From assembly GCA_011109175.1 (NCBI GenBank), contig RDEW01000007.1:681712-745711 (forward strand): a stretch of DNA of 64,000 nucleotides, given 5' to 3'. The position numbers were made by a program, and so were the translations under genes. This DNA is from Dicyema japonicum (lineage: Eukaryota > Dicyemida > Rhombozoa > Dicyemidae). Positions 1 through 15,000 of the stretch are shown here, piece by piece. Each line of letters opens with the position of its first letter. Within the stretch, counting starts at the first letter, position 1. Below the pieces are notes generated by a model. That model saw only the letters and a program-made list of their open reading frames with translations, had not been told where the DNA came from and made no database searches.

Positions 1-3000
1 TACCTCGAATAACCAGACAACAACTGCTAATAACACAGGCACAAGCTTAAATAACCAGACAACAACAGCAACGAACACAGGCAGTACGACCATTAACCAG
101 ACTACAATAGGAACTAATACAAGAACCACGTCTAATAAACAGATTACAACAGCAACAAACACAGTCTATACGTCAAATAACCCGACTACAAATTCAACTA
201 ACATAGGCAACACCTCCAAAAACCAGACTACACCAGTAATTACTACAAGCACAACCTCCAATTATCACACTACAAAAATACCTATTACTTCTTCTTTAGG
301 TATGATTTTTGATAACAAATAGCATCGTATAATGGGACTACATCTAATAAGCAGACAACAACGTCAACTAACACAGGCACTACCGCGAATAATCAGACAA
401 CACCAGCATCAAATCCAAGCACTACCTCCAATAACCAGACAACAACATCAACAAATACAGACACTACATCAAATAACCAAACAACAACTGCATCTAACAC
501 AGGCACAAAATCCAATAACCAGACAACAACAGCAACTAGCACTAGCACAACCTCTAATAACCAGATAACAACGTCAACCTACACAGGCACTACCGCGAAT
601 AATCAGACAACAACAGCATCAAATCCAAGCACTACCTCCAATAACCAGACAACAACATCAACAAATACAGACACTACATCGAATAACCAAACAACAACTG
701 CATCTAACACAGGAACAAAATCCAATAACAATACAACAAGAGCAATTAACACAGGCTCTACGTCAAATAACCAGACAACAACTGCTAATAACACAGGCAC
801 AAGCTTTAATACCCAGTCAACATCAGCAACTAACACATACACAGACCAATAACCAGAGAACAACTGCAACAAACAAAGGAATAACTACCAATAACAAAAC
901 TACGACTGCCAATAATACAAGCACTACCTCGAAGAACAATGCAACAACAGCGACTAACACAGGCTCTACGTCAAATAACCGACTACTACTTTAACTAACA
1001 CAGGCACCATGTCGAATAACCAGACTACACCAGTATTTACTACAAGCACAACCTCCAATAATCACACTACAAATTATCCAACAACTTCTTCAGGTTTGCT
1101 TTTTGATAACAAATAGCATATAATAATGGCACTACATCGAATAACCAGACAACTATAGCAACTAACACAGGCACAACGACCAATAACCAGAGTACAACTG
1201 CAACAAACAATGGAATAACAACTAATAACAAAACTACTATAGCCAATAATACAAGCACTACCTCGAATAACAATACAACAACAGCAACTAACACAGGGAC
1301 AACGACCAATAACCAGAGTACAACTGCAACAAATAATGGAATTACGACCAATAACAAAACTACTACATCCAATAATACAAGCACTACATCGAATAACCAG
1401 ACAATAACTGCAACTAATACAGGCACTATCTCGAATAACCAGACAACAACTGCTAATAACACAGGCACAACCTTAAATAACCAGACAACATCGACAACTA
1501 AAACAGACACAACGACCAACAACCAGAGTACAACTGCAACAAACAAAGGAATAACGACCAATAACATAACTACGACAGCCAATAATACAAGCACTACCTG
1601 GAAGAACAATGCAACAACAGCAACTAACACAGGCTCTACGTCAAATAACCAGACTACAACTTCAACTAACACAGGCACCACGTCGAATAACCAGACTACA
1701 CCAGTAATTTCTACAAGAACAACCTTCAATAATCAGACTACAAATAAACCAACCAATTCTTCTTCAGGTTTGCTTTTTGATAACAAATAGCACATAATAA
1801 TGGCACTACATCTAATAACCCGACTACAACTTCAGATAACACAGGCACCACGTCGAATAACCAGACTACATTAGTAATAACTACAAGCTCAACCACAATA
1901 ATCAGACTACAAATAAACAAACTACTTCTTCTTCAGGTTTACTTTTTGATAACATATAGCATATAATAATGGCACTACCTCGAATAACCAGACAACAACT
2001 GCTAATAACACAGGCACAAGCTTAAATAACCAGACAACAACAGCAACGAACACAGGCAGTACGACCATTAACCAGACTACAATAGGAACTAATACAAGAA
2101 CCACGTCTAATAAACAGATTACAACAGCAACAAACACAGTCTATACGTCAAATAACCCGACTACAAATTCAACTAACATAGGCAACACCTCCAAAAACCA
2201 GACTACACCAGTAATTACTACAAGCACAACCTCCAATTATAACACTACAAAATACCTATTACTTCTTCTTTAGGTATGATTTTGATAACAAATAGCATAT
2301 AATAATGGCACTACATCGAATAACCAGATAACAACGTCAACTAACACAGGCACTACCGCGAATAATCAGACAACACCAGCATCAAATCCAAGCACTACCT
2401 CCAATAACCAGACAACAACATCAACAAATACAGACACTACATCAAATAACCAAACAACAACTGCATCTAACACAGGCACAAAATCCAATAACCAGACAAC
2501 AACAGCAACTAGCACTAGCACAACCTCTAATAACCAGATAACAACGTCAACCTACACAGGCACTACCGCGAATAATCAGACAACAACAGCATCAAATCCA
2601 AGCACTACCTCCAATAACCAGACAACAACATCAACAAATACAGACACTACATCGAATAACCAAACAACAACTGCATCTAACACAGGAACAAAATCAATAA
2701 CAATACAACAAGAGCAACTAACACAGGCTCTACGTCAAATAACCAGACAACAACTGCTAATAACACAGGCACAAGCTTTAATACCCAGTCAACATCAGCA
2801 ACTAACACATACACAACGACCAATAACCAGAGAACAACTGCAACAAACAAAGGAATAACTACCAATAACAAAACTACGACTGCCAATAATACAAGCACTA
2901 CTCGAAGAACAATGCAACAACAGCGACTAACACAGGCTCTACGTCAAATAACCCGACTACTACTTTAACTAACACAGGCACCATGTCGAATAACCAGACT

Positions 3001-6000
3001 ACACCAGTATTTACTACAAGCACAACCTCCAATAATCACACTACAAATTATCCAACAACTTCTTCAGGTTTGCTTTTTGATAACAAATAGCATATAATAA
3101 TGGCACTACATCGAATAACCAGACAACTATAGCAACTAACACAGGCACAACGACCAATAACCAGAGTACAACTGCAACAAACAATGGAATAACAACTAAT
3201 AACAAAACTACTATAGCCAATAATACAAGCACTACCTCGAATAACAATACAACAACAGCAACTAACACAGGGACAACGACCAATAACCAGAGTACAACTG
3301 CAACAAATAATGGAATTACGACGCAATAACAAAACTACTACATCCAATAATACAAGCACTACATCGAATAACCAGACAATAACTGCAACTAATACAGGCA
3401 CTATCTCGAATAACCAGACAACAACTGCTAATAACACAGGCACAACCTTAAATAACCAGACAACATCGACAACTAAAACAGACACAACGACCAACAACCA
3501 GAGTACAACTGCAACAAACAAAGGAATAACGACCAATAACAATAACTACGACAGCCATAATACAAGCACTACCTGGAAGAACAATGCAACAACAGCAACT
3601 AACACAGGCTCTACGTCAAATAACCAGACTACAACTTCAACTAACACAGGCACCACGTCGAATAACCAGACTAACACAGTAATTTCTACAAGAACAACCT
3701 TCAATAATCAGAACTACAAATAAACCAACCAATTCTTCTTCAGGTTTGCTTTTTGATAACAATAGCACATAATAATGGCACTACATCTAATAACCCGACT
3801 ACAACTTCAGATAACACAGGCACCACGTCGAATAACCAGACTACATTAGTAATAACTACAAGCTCAACCACCAATAATCAGACTACAAATAAACAAACTA
3901 CTTCTTCTTCAGGTTTACTTTTTGATAACATATAGCATATAATAATGGCACTACCTCGAATAACCAGACAACAACTGCTAATAACACAGGCACAAGCTTA
4001 AATAACCAGACAACAACAGCAACGAACACAGGCAGTACGACCATTAACCAGACTACAATAGGAACTAATACAAGAACCACGTCTAATAAACAGATTACAA
4101 CAGCAACAAACACAGTCTATACGTCAAATAACCCGACTACAAATTCAACTAACATAGGCAACACCTCCAAAAACCAGACTACACAGTAATTACTACAAGC
4201 ACAACCTCCAATTATCACACTACAAATACCTATTACTTCTTCTTTAGGTATGATTTTTGATAACAAATAGCATCGTATAATGGGACTACATCTAATAAGC
4301 AGACAACAACGTCAACTAACACAGGCACTACCGCGAATAATCAGACAACACCAGCACAAATCCCAAGCACTACCTCCAATAACCAGACCAACAACATCAA
4401 CAAATACAGCACTACATCAAATAACCAAACAACCAACTGCATCTAACAACAGGCACAAAATCCATAACCAGACAACAACAGCAACTAGCACTAGCACAAC
4501 CTCTAATAACCAGATAACAACGTCAACCTACACAGGCACTACCGGCGAATAATCAGACAACAACAGCATCAAATCAAGCACTACTCCAATAACCAGACAA
4601 ACAACATCAACAAATACAGACACTACATCAAATAACCAAACAACAACTGCATCTACACAGGCACAAAATCCAATAACCAGACAACAACAGAACTAGCACT
4701 AGCCAACCTCTAATAACCAGATAACAACGTCAACGCTACACAGGCACTACCGCGAATAATCAGACAACAACAGCTCAATCCAAGCACTACCTCCAATAAC
4801 CAGACAACAACATCAACAAATACAGACACTACATCGAATAACCAAACACAACTTCATCTAACACAGGATCAAATCCAATAACAATACAACAAGAGCAATT
4901 AACACAGGCTCTACGTCAAATAACAGACAACAACTGCTAATAACACAGGCACAAGTTTTAATACTCAGTCAACATCAGCAACTAACACATACACAACGAC
5001 CAATAACAGAGAACAACTGCACAAACAAAGGAATAACTACCAATAACAAAAACTACGACTGCCAATAATACAAGCACTACCTCGAAGAACAATGCAACAA
5101 CAGCGACTAACACAGGCTCTACGTCAAATAACCCGACTACTACTTAACTAACACAGGCACCATGTCGAATAACCAGACTACACCAGTATTTACTACAAGC
5201 ACAAACCTCCAATAATCACACTACAAATTATCCAACAACTTCTTCAGGTTTGCTTTTTTGATAACAAATAGCATATAATAATGGCACTACATCGAATAAC
5301 CAGACAACTATAGCAAACTAACACAGGCACAACGACCAATAACCAGAGTACAACTGCACAAACAATGGAATAACAACTAATAACAAAACTACTATAGCCA
5401 ATAATACAAGCACTACCTCGAATAACAATACAACAACAGCAACTAAACACAGGGACACGACCAATAACCAGAGTACAACTGCAACAATATGGAATTACGA
5501 CCAATAACAAAACTACTACATCCAATAATACAAGCACTACACGAATAACCAGACAATAATGAACTAATACAGGCACTATCTCGAATAACAGAACAACAAC
5601 TGCTAATAACACAGGCACAACCTTAAATAACCAGACAACATCGACAACTAAAACAGACCAAAACCAAGCAGCACACAACACCAGAATACAACTGCAAACA
5701 AACAAAGGAATAACGACCAATAACATAACTACGAACAGCCAATAATACAAGCACTACCTGGAAGAACAATGCAACAACAGCAACTAACACAGGCTCTACG
5801 TCAATAACCAGACTACAACTTCAACTAACACAGGCCACCACGTCGAATAACCAGACTACACCAGTAATTTCTACAAAGAACAACCTTCAATAATCAGACT
5901 ACAAATAAACCAACCAATTCTTCTTCAGGTTTGCTTTTTGATAACAAATAGCACATAATAATGGCACTACATCTAATAACCCGACTACAACTTCAGATAA

Positions 6001-9000
6001 CACAGGCACCACGTCGAATAACCAGACTACATTAGTATAAACTACAAGCTCAACCACCAATAATCAGACTACAATAAACACTACTTCTTCTTCAGGTTTA
6101 CTTTTGATAACATATAGCATATAATAATGGCACTACCTCGAATAACCAGACAACAACTGCTAATAACACAGGCACAAGCTTAAATAACCAGACAACAACA
6201 GCAACGAACACAGGCAGTACGACCATTAACCAGACTACAATAGGAACTAATACAAGAACCACGTCTAATAAACAGATTACAACAGCAACAAACACAGTCT
6301 ATACGTCAAATAACCCGACTACAAATTCAACTAACATAGGCAACACCTCCAAAAACCAGACTACACCAGTAATTACTACAAGCACAACCTCCAATTATCA
6401 CACTACAAAAATACCTATTACTTCTTCTTTAGGTATGATTTTTTGATAACAAATAGCATCGTATAATGGGACTACATCTAATAAGCAGACAACAACGTCA
6501 ACTAACACAGGCACTACCGCGAATAATCAGACAACACAGCATCAAATCCAAGCACTACCTCCAATAACCAGACAACAACATCAACAAATACAGACACTAC
6601 ATCAAATAACCAAACAACAACTGCATCTAACACAGGCACAAAATCCAATAACCAGACAACAACAGCAACTAGCACTAGCACAACCTCTAATAACCAGATA
6701 ACAACGTCAACCTACACAGGCACTACCGCGAATAATCAGACAACAACAGCATCAAATCCAAGCACTACCTCCAATAACCAGACAACAACATCAAACAAAT
6801 ACAGACACTACATCGAATAACCAAACAACAACTTCATCTAACACAGGAACAAAATCCAATAACAATACAACAAGAGCAATTAAACACAGGCTCTACGTCA
6901 AATAACCAGACAACAACTGCTAATAACACAGGCACAAGCTTTTAATACCAGTCCATCAGCAACTAACACATACACAACGACCAATAACCAGAGAACAACT
7001 GCAACAAACAAAGGAATAACTAAATAACAAAACTACGACTGCCAATAATACAAGCACTACCTCGAAGAACAATGCAACAACAGCGACTAACACAGGCTCT
7101 ACGTCAAATAACCCGACTACTACTTTAACTAACACAGGCACCATGTCGAATAACCAGACTACACGCAGTATTTACTACAAGCACAACCTCCAATAATCAC
7201 ACTACAAATTATCCAACAACTTCTTCAGGTTTGCTTTTTGATAACAAATAGCATATAATAATGGCACTACATCGAATAACCAGACAACTATAGCAACTAA
7301 CACAGGCAACAACGACCAATAACCAGAGTACAACTGCAACAAACAATGGAAAACAACTAATAACAAAACTACTATAGCCAATAATACAAGCACTACCTCG
7401 AATAACAATACAACACAGCACTACACACAGGGACAACGACCAATAACCAGAGTACAACTGCAACAAATATGGAATTACGACCATAACAAAACTACTACAT
7501 CCAATAATACAAGCACTACATCGAATAACCAGACAATAACTGCAACTAATACAGGCACTATCTCGAATAACCAGACAACAACTGCTAATAACACAGGCAC
7601 AAGCTTTAATACCCAGTCAACATCAGCAACTAACACATACACAACGACCAATAACCAGAGAACAACTGCAACAAACAAAGGAATAACTACCAATAACAAA
7701 ACTACGACTGCCAATAATACAAGCACTACCTCGAAGAACAATGCAACAACAGCGACTAACACAGGCTCTACGTCAAATAACCCGACTACTACTTTAACTA
7801 ACACAGGCACCATGTCGAATAACCAGACTACACCAGTATTTACTACAAGCACAACCTCCAATAATCACACTACAAATTATCCAACAACTTCTTCAGGTTT
7901 GCTTTTTGATAACAAATAGCATATAATAATGGCACTACATCGAATAACCAGACAACTATAGCAACTAACACAGGCACAACGACCAATAACCAGAGTACAA
8001 CTGCAACAAACAATGGAATAACAACTAATAACAAAACTACTATAGCCAATAATACAAGCACTACCTCGAATAACAATACAACAACAGCAACTAACACAGG
8101 GACAACGACCAATAACCAGAGTACAACTGCAACAAATAATGGAATTACGACCAATAACAAAACTACTACATCCAATAATACAAGCACTACATCGAATAAC
8201 CAGACAATAACTGCAACTAATACAGGCACTATCTCGAATAACCAGACAACAACTGCTAATAACACAGGCACAAGCTTAAATAACCAGACAACAACAGCAA
8301 CGAACACAGGCAGTACGACCATTAACCAGACTACAATAGGAACTAATACAAGAACCACGTCTAATAAACAGATTACAACAGCAACAAACACAGTCTATAC
8401 GTCAAATAACGCGACTACAAATTCAACTAACATAGGCAACACCTCCAAAAACCAGACTACACCAGTAATTACTACAAGCACAACCTCCAATTATCACACT
8501 TACAAAAATACCTATTACTTCTTCTTTAGGTGATGATTTTGATAACAAATAGCATCGAAATGGGACTACATCTAATAAGCAGACAACAACGTCACTAACA
8601 CAGGCACTACCGCGAATAATCAGACAACACCAGCATCAAATCCAAGCACTACCTCCAATAACCAGACAACAACATCAACAAATACAGACACTACATCAAA
8701 TAACCAAACAACAACTGCATCTAACACAGGCACAAAATCCAATAACCAGACAACAACAGCAACTAGCACTAGCACAACCTCTAATAACCAGATAACAACG
8801 TCAACCTACACAGGCACTACCGCGAATAATCAGACAACAACAGCATCAAATCCAAGCACTACCTCCAATAACCAACAAACAACATCAACAAATACAGACA
8901 CTACATCGAATAACCAAACAACAACTGCATCTAACACAGGAACAAAATCCAATAACAATACAACAAGAGCAATTAAACACAGGCTCTACGTCAAATAAAC

Positions 9001-12000
9001 CAGACAACAACTGCTAATAACACAGGCACAAGCTTTAATTACCCAGTCAACATCAGCAACTAACATATACACAACGACCAATAACCAGAGAACAACTGCA
9101 ACAAACAAAGGAATAACTACCAATAAACAAAACTACGACTGCCAATAATACAAGCACTACCTCGAAGAACAATGCAACAACAGCGACTAACACAGGCTCT
9201 ACGTCAAATAACCCGACTACTACTTTAACTAAACACAGGCACCATGTCGAATAAACCAGACTACACCAGTATTTACTACAAGCACAACCTCCAATAATCA
9301 CACTACAAATTATCCAACAACTTCTTCAGGTTTGCTTTTTGATAACAAATAGCATATAATAATGGCACTACATCGAATAACCAGACAACTATAGCAACTA
9401 ACACAGGCACAACGACCAATAACCAGAGTACAACTGCAACAAACAATGGAATAACAACTAATAACAAAACTACTATAGCCAATAATACAAGCACTACTCG
9501 AATAACAATACAACAACAGCAACTAACACAGGGACAACGACCAATAACCAGAGTACAAACTGCAACAAATAATGGAATTACGACCAATAACAAAACTACT
9601 ACATCCAATAATACAAGCACTACATCGAATAACCAGACAATAACTGCAACTAATACAGGCACTATCTCGAATAACCAGACAACAACTGCTAATAACACAG
9701 GCACAACCTTAAATAACCAGACAACATCGACAACTAAAACAGACACAACGACCAACAACCAGAGTACAACTGCAACAAACAAAGGAATAAACGACCAATA
9801 ACATAACTACGACAGCCAATAATACAAGCACTACCTGGAAGAACAATGCACAACAGCAACTAACACAGGCTCTACGTCAAATAACCAGACTACAACTTCA
9901 AACTAACACAGGCACCACGTCGAATAACCAGACTACACCAGTAATTTCTACAAGAACAACCTTCAATAATCAGACTACAAATAAACCAACCAATTCTTCT
10001 TCAGGTTTGCTTTTGATAACAAATAGCACATAATAATGGCACTACATCTAATAACCCGACTACAACTTCAGATAACACAGGCACCACGTCGAATAACCAG
10101 ACTACATTAGTAATAACTACAAGCTCAACCACCAATAATCAGACTACAAATAAACAAACTACTTCTTCTTCAGGTTTACTTTTTTGATAACATATAGCAT
10201 ATAATAATGGCACTACCTCGAATAACCAGACAACAAAACTGCTAATAAACACAGGCACAAGCTTAAATAACCAGACAACAACAGCAAACGAACACAGGCA
10301 GTACGACCATTAACCAGACTACAATAGGAACTAATACAAGAACCACGTCTAATAAACAGATTACAACAGCAACAAAAACACAGTCTATACGTCAAATAAC
10401 CCGACTACAAATTCAACTAACATAGGCAACACCTCCAAAAAACCAGACTACACCAGTAATTACTACAAGCACAACCTCCAATTATCACACTACAAAAATA
10501 CCTATTACTTCTTCTTTAGGTATGATTTTGATAAACAAATAGCATCGTATAATGGACTACATCTAATAAGCAGACAACAACGTCAACTAACACAGGCACT
10601 ACCGCGAATAATCAGACAACACCAGCATCAAATCCAAGCACTACCTCCAATAACCAGACAACAACATCAACAAATACAGACACTACATCAAATAACCAAA
10701 CAACAACTGCATCTAACACAGGCACAAAATCCAATAACCAGACAACAACAGCAACTAGCACTAGCACAACCTCTAATAACCAGATAACAACGTCAACCTA
10801 CACAGGCACTACCGCGAATAATCAGACAACAACAGCATCAAATCCAAGCACTACCTCCAATAACCAGACAACAACATCAACAAAATACAGACACTACATC
10901 GAATAACCAAACAACAACTGCATCTAACACAGGAACAAATCCAATAACAATACAACAAGAGCAATTAACACAGGCTCTACGTCAAATAACCAGACAACAA
11001 CTGCTAATAACACAGGCACAAGCTTTAATACCCAGTCAACATCAGCAACTAACACATACACAACGACCAATAACCAGAGAACAACTGCAACAAACAAAGG
11101 AATAACTACCAATAACAAAACTACGACTGCCAATAATACAAGCACTACCTCGAAGAACAATGCAACAACAGCGACTAACACAGGCTCTACGTCAAATAAC
11201 CCGACTACTACTTTAACTAACACAGGCACCATGTCGAATAACCAGACTACACCAGTATTTACTACAAGCACAACCTCCAATAATCACACTACAAATTATC
11301 CAACAACTTCTTCAGGTTTGCTTTTTGATAACAAATAGCATATAATAATGGCACTACATCGAATAACCAGACAACTATAGCAACTAACACAGGCACAACG
11401 ACCAATAACCAGAGTACAACTGCAACAAACAATGGAATAACAACTAATAAAAAACTACTATAGCCAATAATACAAGCACTACCTCGAATAACAATACAAC
11501 AACAGCAACTAACACAGGGACAACGACCAATAACCAGAGTACAACTGCAACAAATAATGGAATTACGACCAATAACAAAACTACTACATCCAATAATACA
11601 AGCACTACATCGAATAACCAGACAATAACTGCAACTAATACAGGCACTATCTCGAATAACCAGACAACAACTGCTAATAACACAGGCACAACCTTAAATA
11701 ACCAGACAACATCGACAACTAAAACAGACACAACGACCAACAACCAGAGTACAACTGCAACAAACAAAGGAATAACGACCAATAACATAACTACGACAGC
11801 CAATAATACAAGCACTACCTGGAAGAACAATGCAACAACAGCAACTAACACAGGCTCTACGTCAAATAACCAGACTACAACTTCAACTAACACAGGCACC
11901 ACGTCGAATAACCAGACTACACCAGTAATTTCTACAAGAACAACCTTCAATAATCAGACTACAAATAAACCAACCAATTCTTCTTCAGGTTTGTTTTGAT

Positions 12001-15000
12001 AACAAATAGCACATAATAATGGCACTACATCTAATAACCCGACTACAACTTCAGATAACACAGGCACCACGTCGAATAACCAGACTACATTAGTAATAAC
12101 TACAAGCTCAACCACCAATAATCAGACTACAAATAAACAAACTACTTCTTCTTCAGGTTTACTTTTTGATAACATATAGCATATAATAATGGCACTACCT
12201 CGAATAACCAGACAACAACTGCTAATAACACAGGCACAAGCTTAAATAACCAGACAACAACAGCAACGAACACAGGCAGTACGACCATTAACCAGACTAC
12301 AATAGGAACTAATACAAGAACCACGTCTAATAAACAGATTACAACAGCAACAAACACAGTCTATACGTCAAATAACCCGACTACAAATTCAACTAACATA
12401 GGCAACACCTCCAAAAACCAGACTACACCAGTAATTACTACAAGCACAACCTCCAATTATCACACTACAAAAAATACCTATTACTTCTTCTTTAGGTATG
12501 ATTTTTGATAACAAATAGCATCGTATAATGGGACTACATCTAATAAGCAGACAACAACGTCAACTAACACAGGCACTACCGCGAATAATCAGACAACACC
12601 AGCATCAAATCCAAGCACTACCTCCAATAACCAGACAACAACATCAAACAAATACAGACACTACATCAAATAACCAAACAACAACTGCATCTAACACAGG
12701 CACAAAATCCAATAACCAGACAACAACAGCAACTAGCACTAGCACAACCTCTAATAACCAGATAACAACGTCAACCTACACAGGCACTACCGCGAATAAT
12801 CAGACAACAACAGCATCAAATCCAAGCACTACCTCCAATAACCAGACAACAACATCAACAAATACAGACACTACATCGAATAACCAAACAACAACTGCAT
12901 CTAACACAGGAACAAAATCCAATAACAATACAACAAGAGCAATTAACACAGGCTCTACGTCAAATAACCAGACAACAACTGCTAATAACACAGGCACAAG
13001 CTTTAATACCCAGTCAACATCAGCAACTAACACATACACAACGACCAATAACCAGAGAACAACTGCAACAAACAAAGGAATAACTACCAATAACAAAACT
13101 ACGACTGCCAATAATACAAGCACTACCTCGAAGAACAATGCAACAACAGCGACTAACACAGGCTCTACGTCAAATAACCCGACTACTACTTTAACTAACA
13201 CAGGCACCATGTCGAATAACCAGACTACACCAGTATTTACTACAAGCACAACCTCCAATAATCACACTACAAATTATCCAACAACTTCTTCAGGTTTGCT
13301 TTTTGATAACAAATAGCATATAATAATGGCACTACATCGAATAACCAGACAACTATAGCAACTAACACAGGCACAACGACCAATAACCAGAGTACAACTG
13401 CAACAAACAATGGAATAACAACTAATAACAAAACTACTATAGCCAATAATACAAGCACTACCTCGAATAACAATACAACAACAGCAACTAACACAGGGAC
13501 AACGACCAATAACCAGAGTACAAACTGCAACAAATAATGGAATTACGACCAATAACAAAACTACTACATCCAATAATACAAGCACTACATCGAATAACCA
13601 GACAATAACTGCAACTAATACAGGCACTATCTCGAATAACCAACAACAACTGCTAATAACACAGGCACAACCTTAAATAACCAGACAACATCGACAACTA
13701 AAACAGACACAACGACCAACAACCAGAGTACAACTGCAACAAACAAAGGAATAACGACCAATAACATAACTACGACAGCCAATAATACAAGCACTACCTG
13801 GAAGAACAATGCAACAACAGCAACTAACACAGGCTCTACGTCAAATAACCAGACTACAACTTCAACTAACACAGGCACCACGTCGAATAACCAGACTACA
13901 CCAGTAATTTCTACAAGAACAACCTTCAATAATCAGACTACAAAATAAACCAACCAATTCTTCTTCAGGTTTGCTTTTTGATAACAAATAGCACATAATA
14001 ATGGCACTACATCTAATAACCGACTACAACTTCAGATAACACAGGCACCACGTCGAATAACCAGACTACATTAGTAATAACTACAAGCTCAACCACCAAT
14101 AATCAGACTACAAATAAACAAACTACTTCTTCTTCAGGTTTACTTTTTGATAACATATAGCATATAATAATGGCACTACCTCGAATAACCAGACAACAAC
14201 TGCTAATAACACAGGCACAAGCTTAAATAACCAGACAACAACAGCAACGAACACAGGCAGTACGACCATTAACCAGACTACAATAGGAACTAATACAAGA
14301 ACCACGTCTAATAAACAGATTACAACAGCAACAAACACAGTCTATACGTCAAATAACCCGACTACAAATTCAACTAACATAGGCAACACCTCCAAAAACC
14401 AGACTACACCAGTAATTACTACAAGCACAACCTCCAATTATCACACTACAAAAATACCTATTACTTCTTTTTAGGTATGATTTTTGATAACAAATAGCAT
14501 CGTATAATGGGACTACATCTAATAAGCAGACAACAACGTCAACTAACACAGGCACTACCGCGAATAATCAGACAACACCAGCATCAAATCCAAGCACTAC
14601 CTCCAATAACCAGACAACAACATCAACAAATACAGACACTACATCAAATAACCAAACAACAACTGCATCTAACACAGGCACAAAATCCAATAACCAGACA
14701 ACAACAGCAACTAGCACTAGCACAACCTCTAATAACCAGATAACAACGTCAACCTACACAGGCACTACCGCGAATAATCAGACAACAACAGCATCAAATC
14801 CAAGCACTACCTCCAATAACCAGACAACAACATCAACAAATACAGACACTACATCGAATAACCAAACAACAACTGCATCTAACACAGGAACAAAATCCAA
14901 TAACAATACAACAAGAGCAATTAACACAGGCTCTACGTCAAATAACCAGACAACAACTGCTAATAACACAGGCACAAGCTTTAATACCCAGTCAACATCA

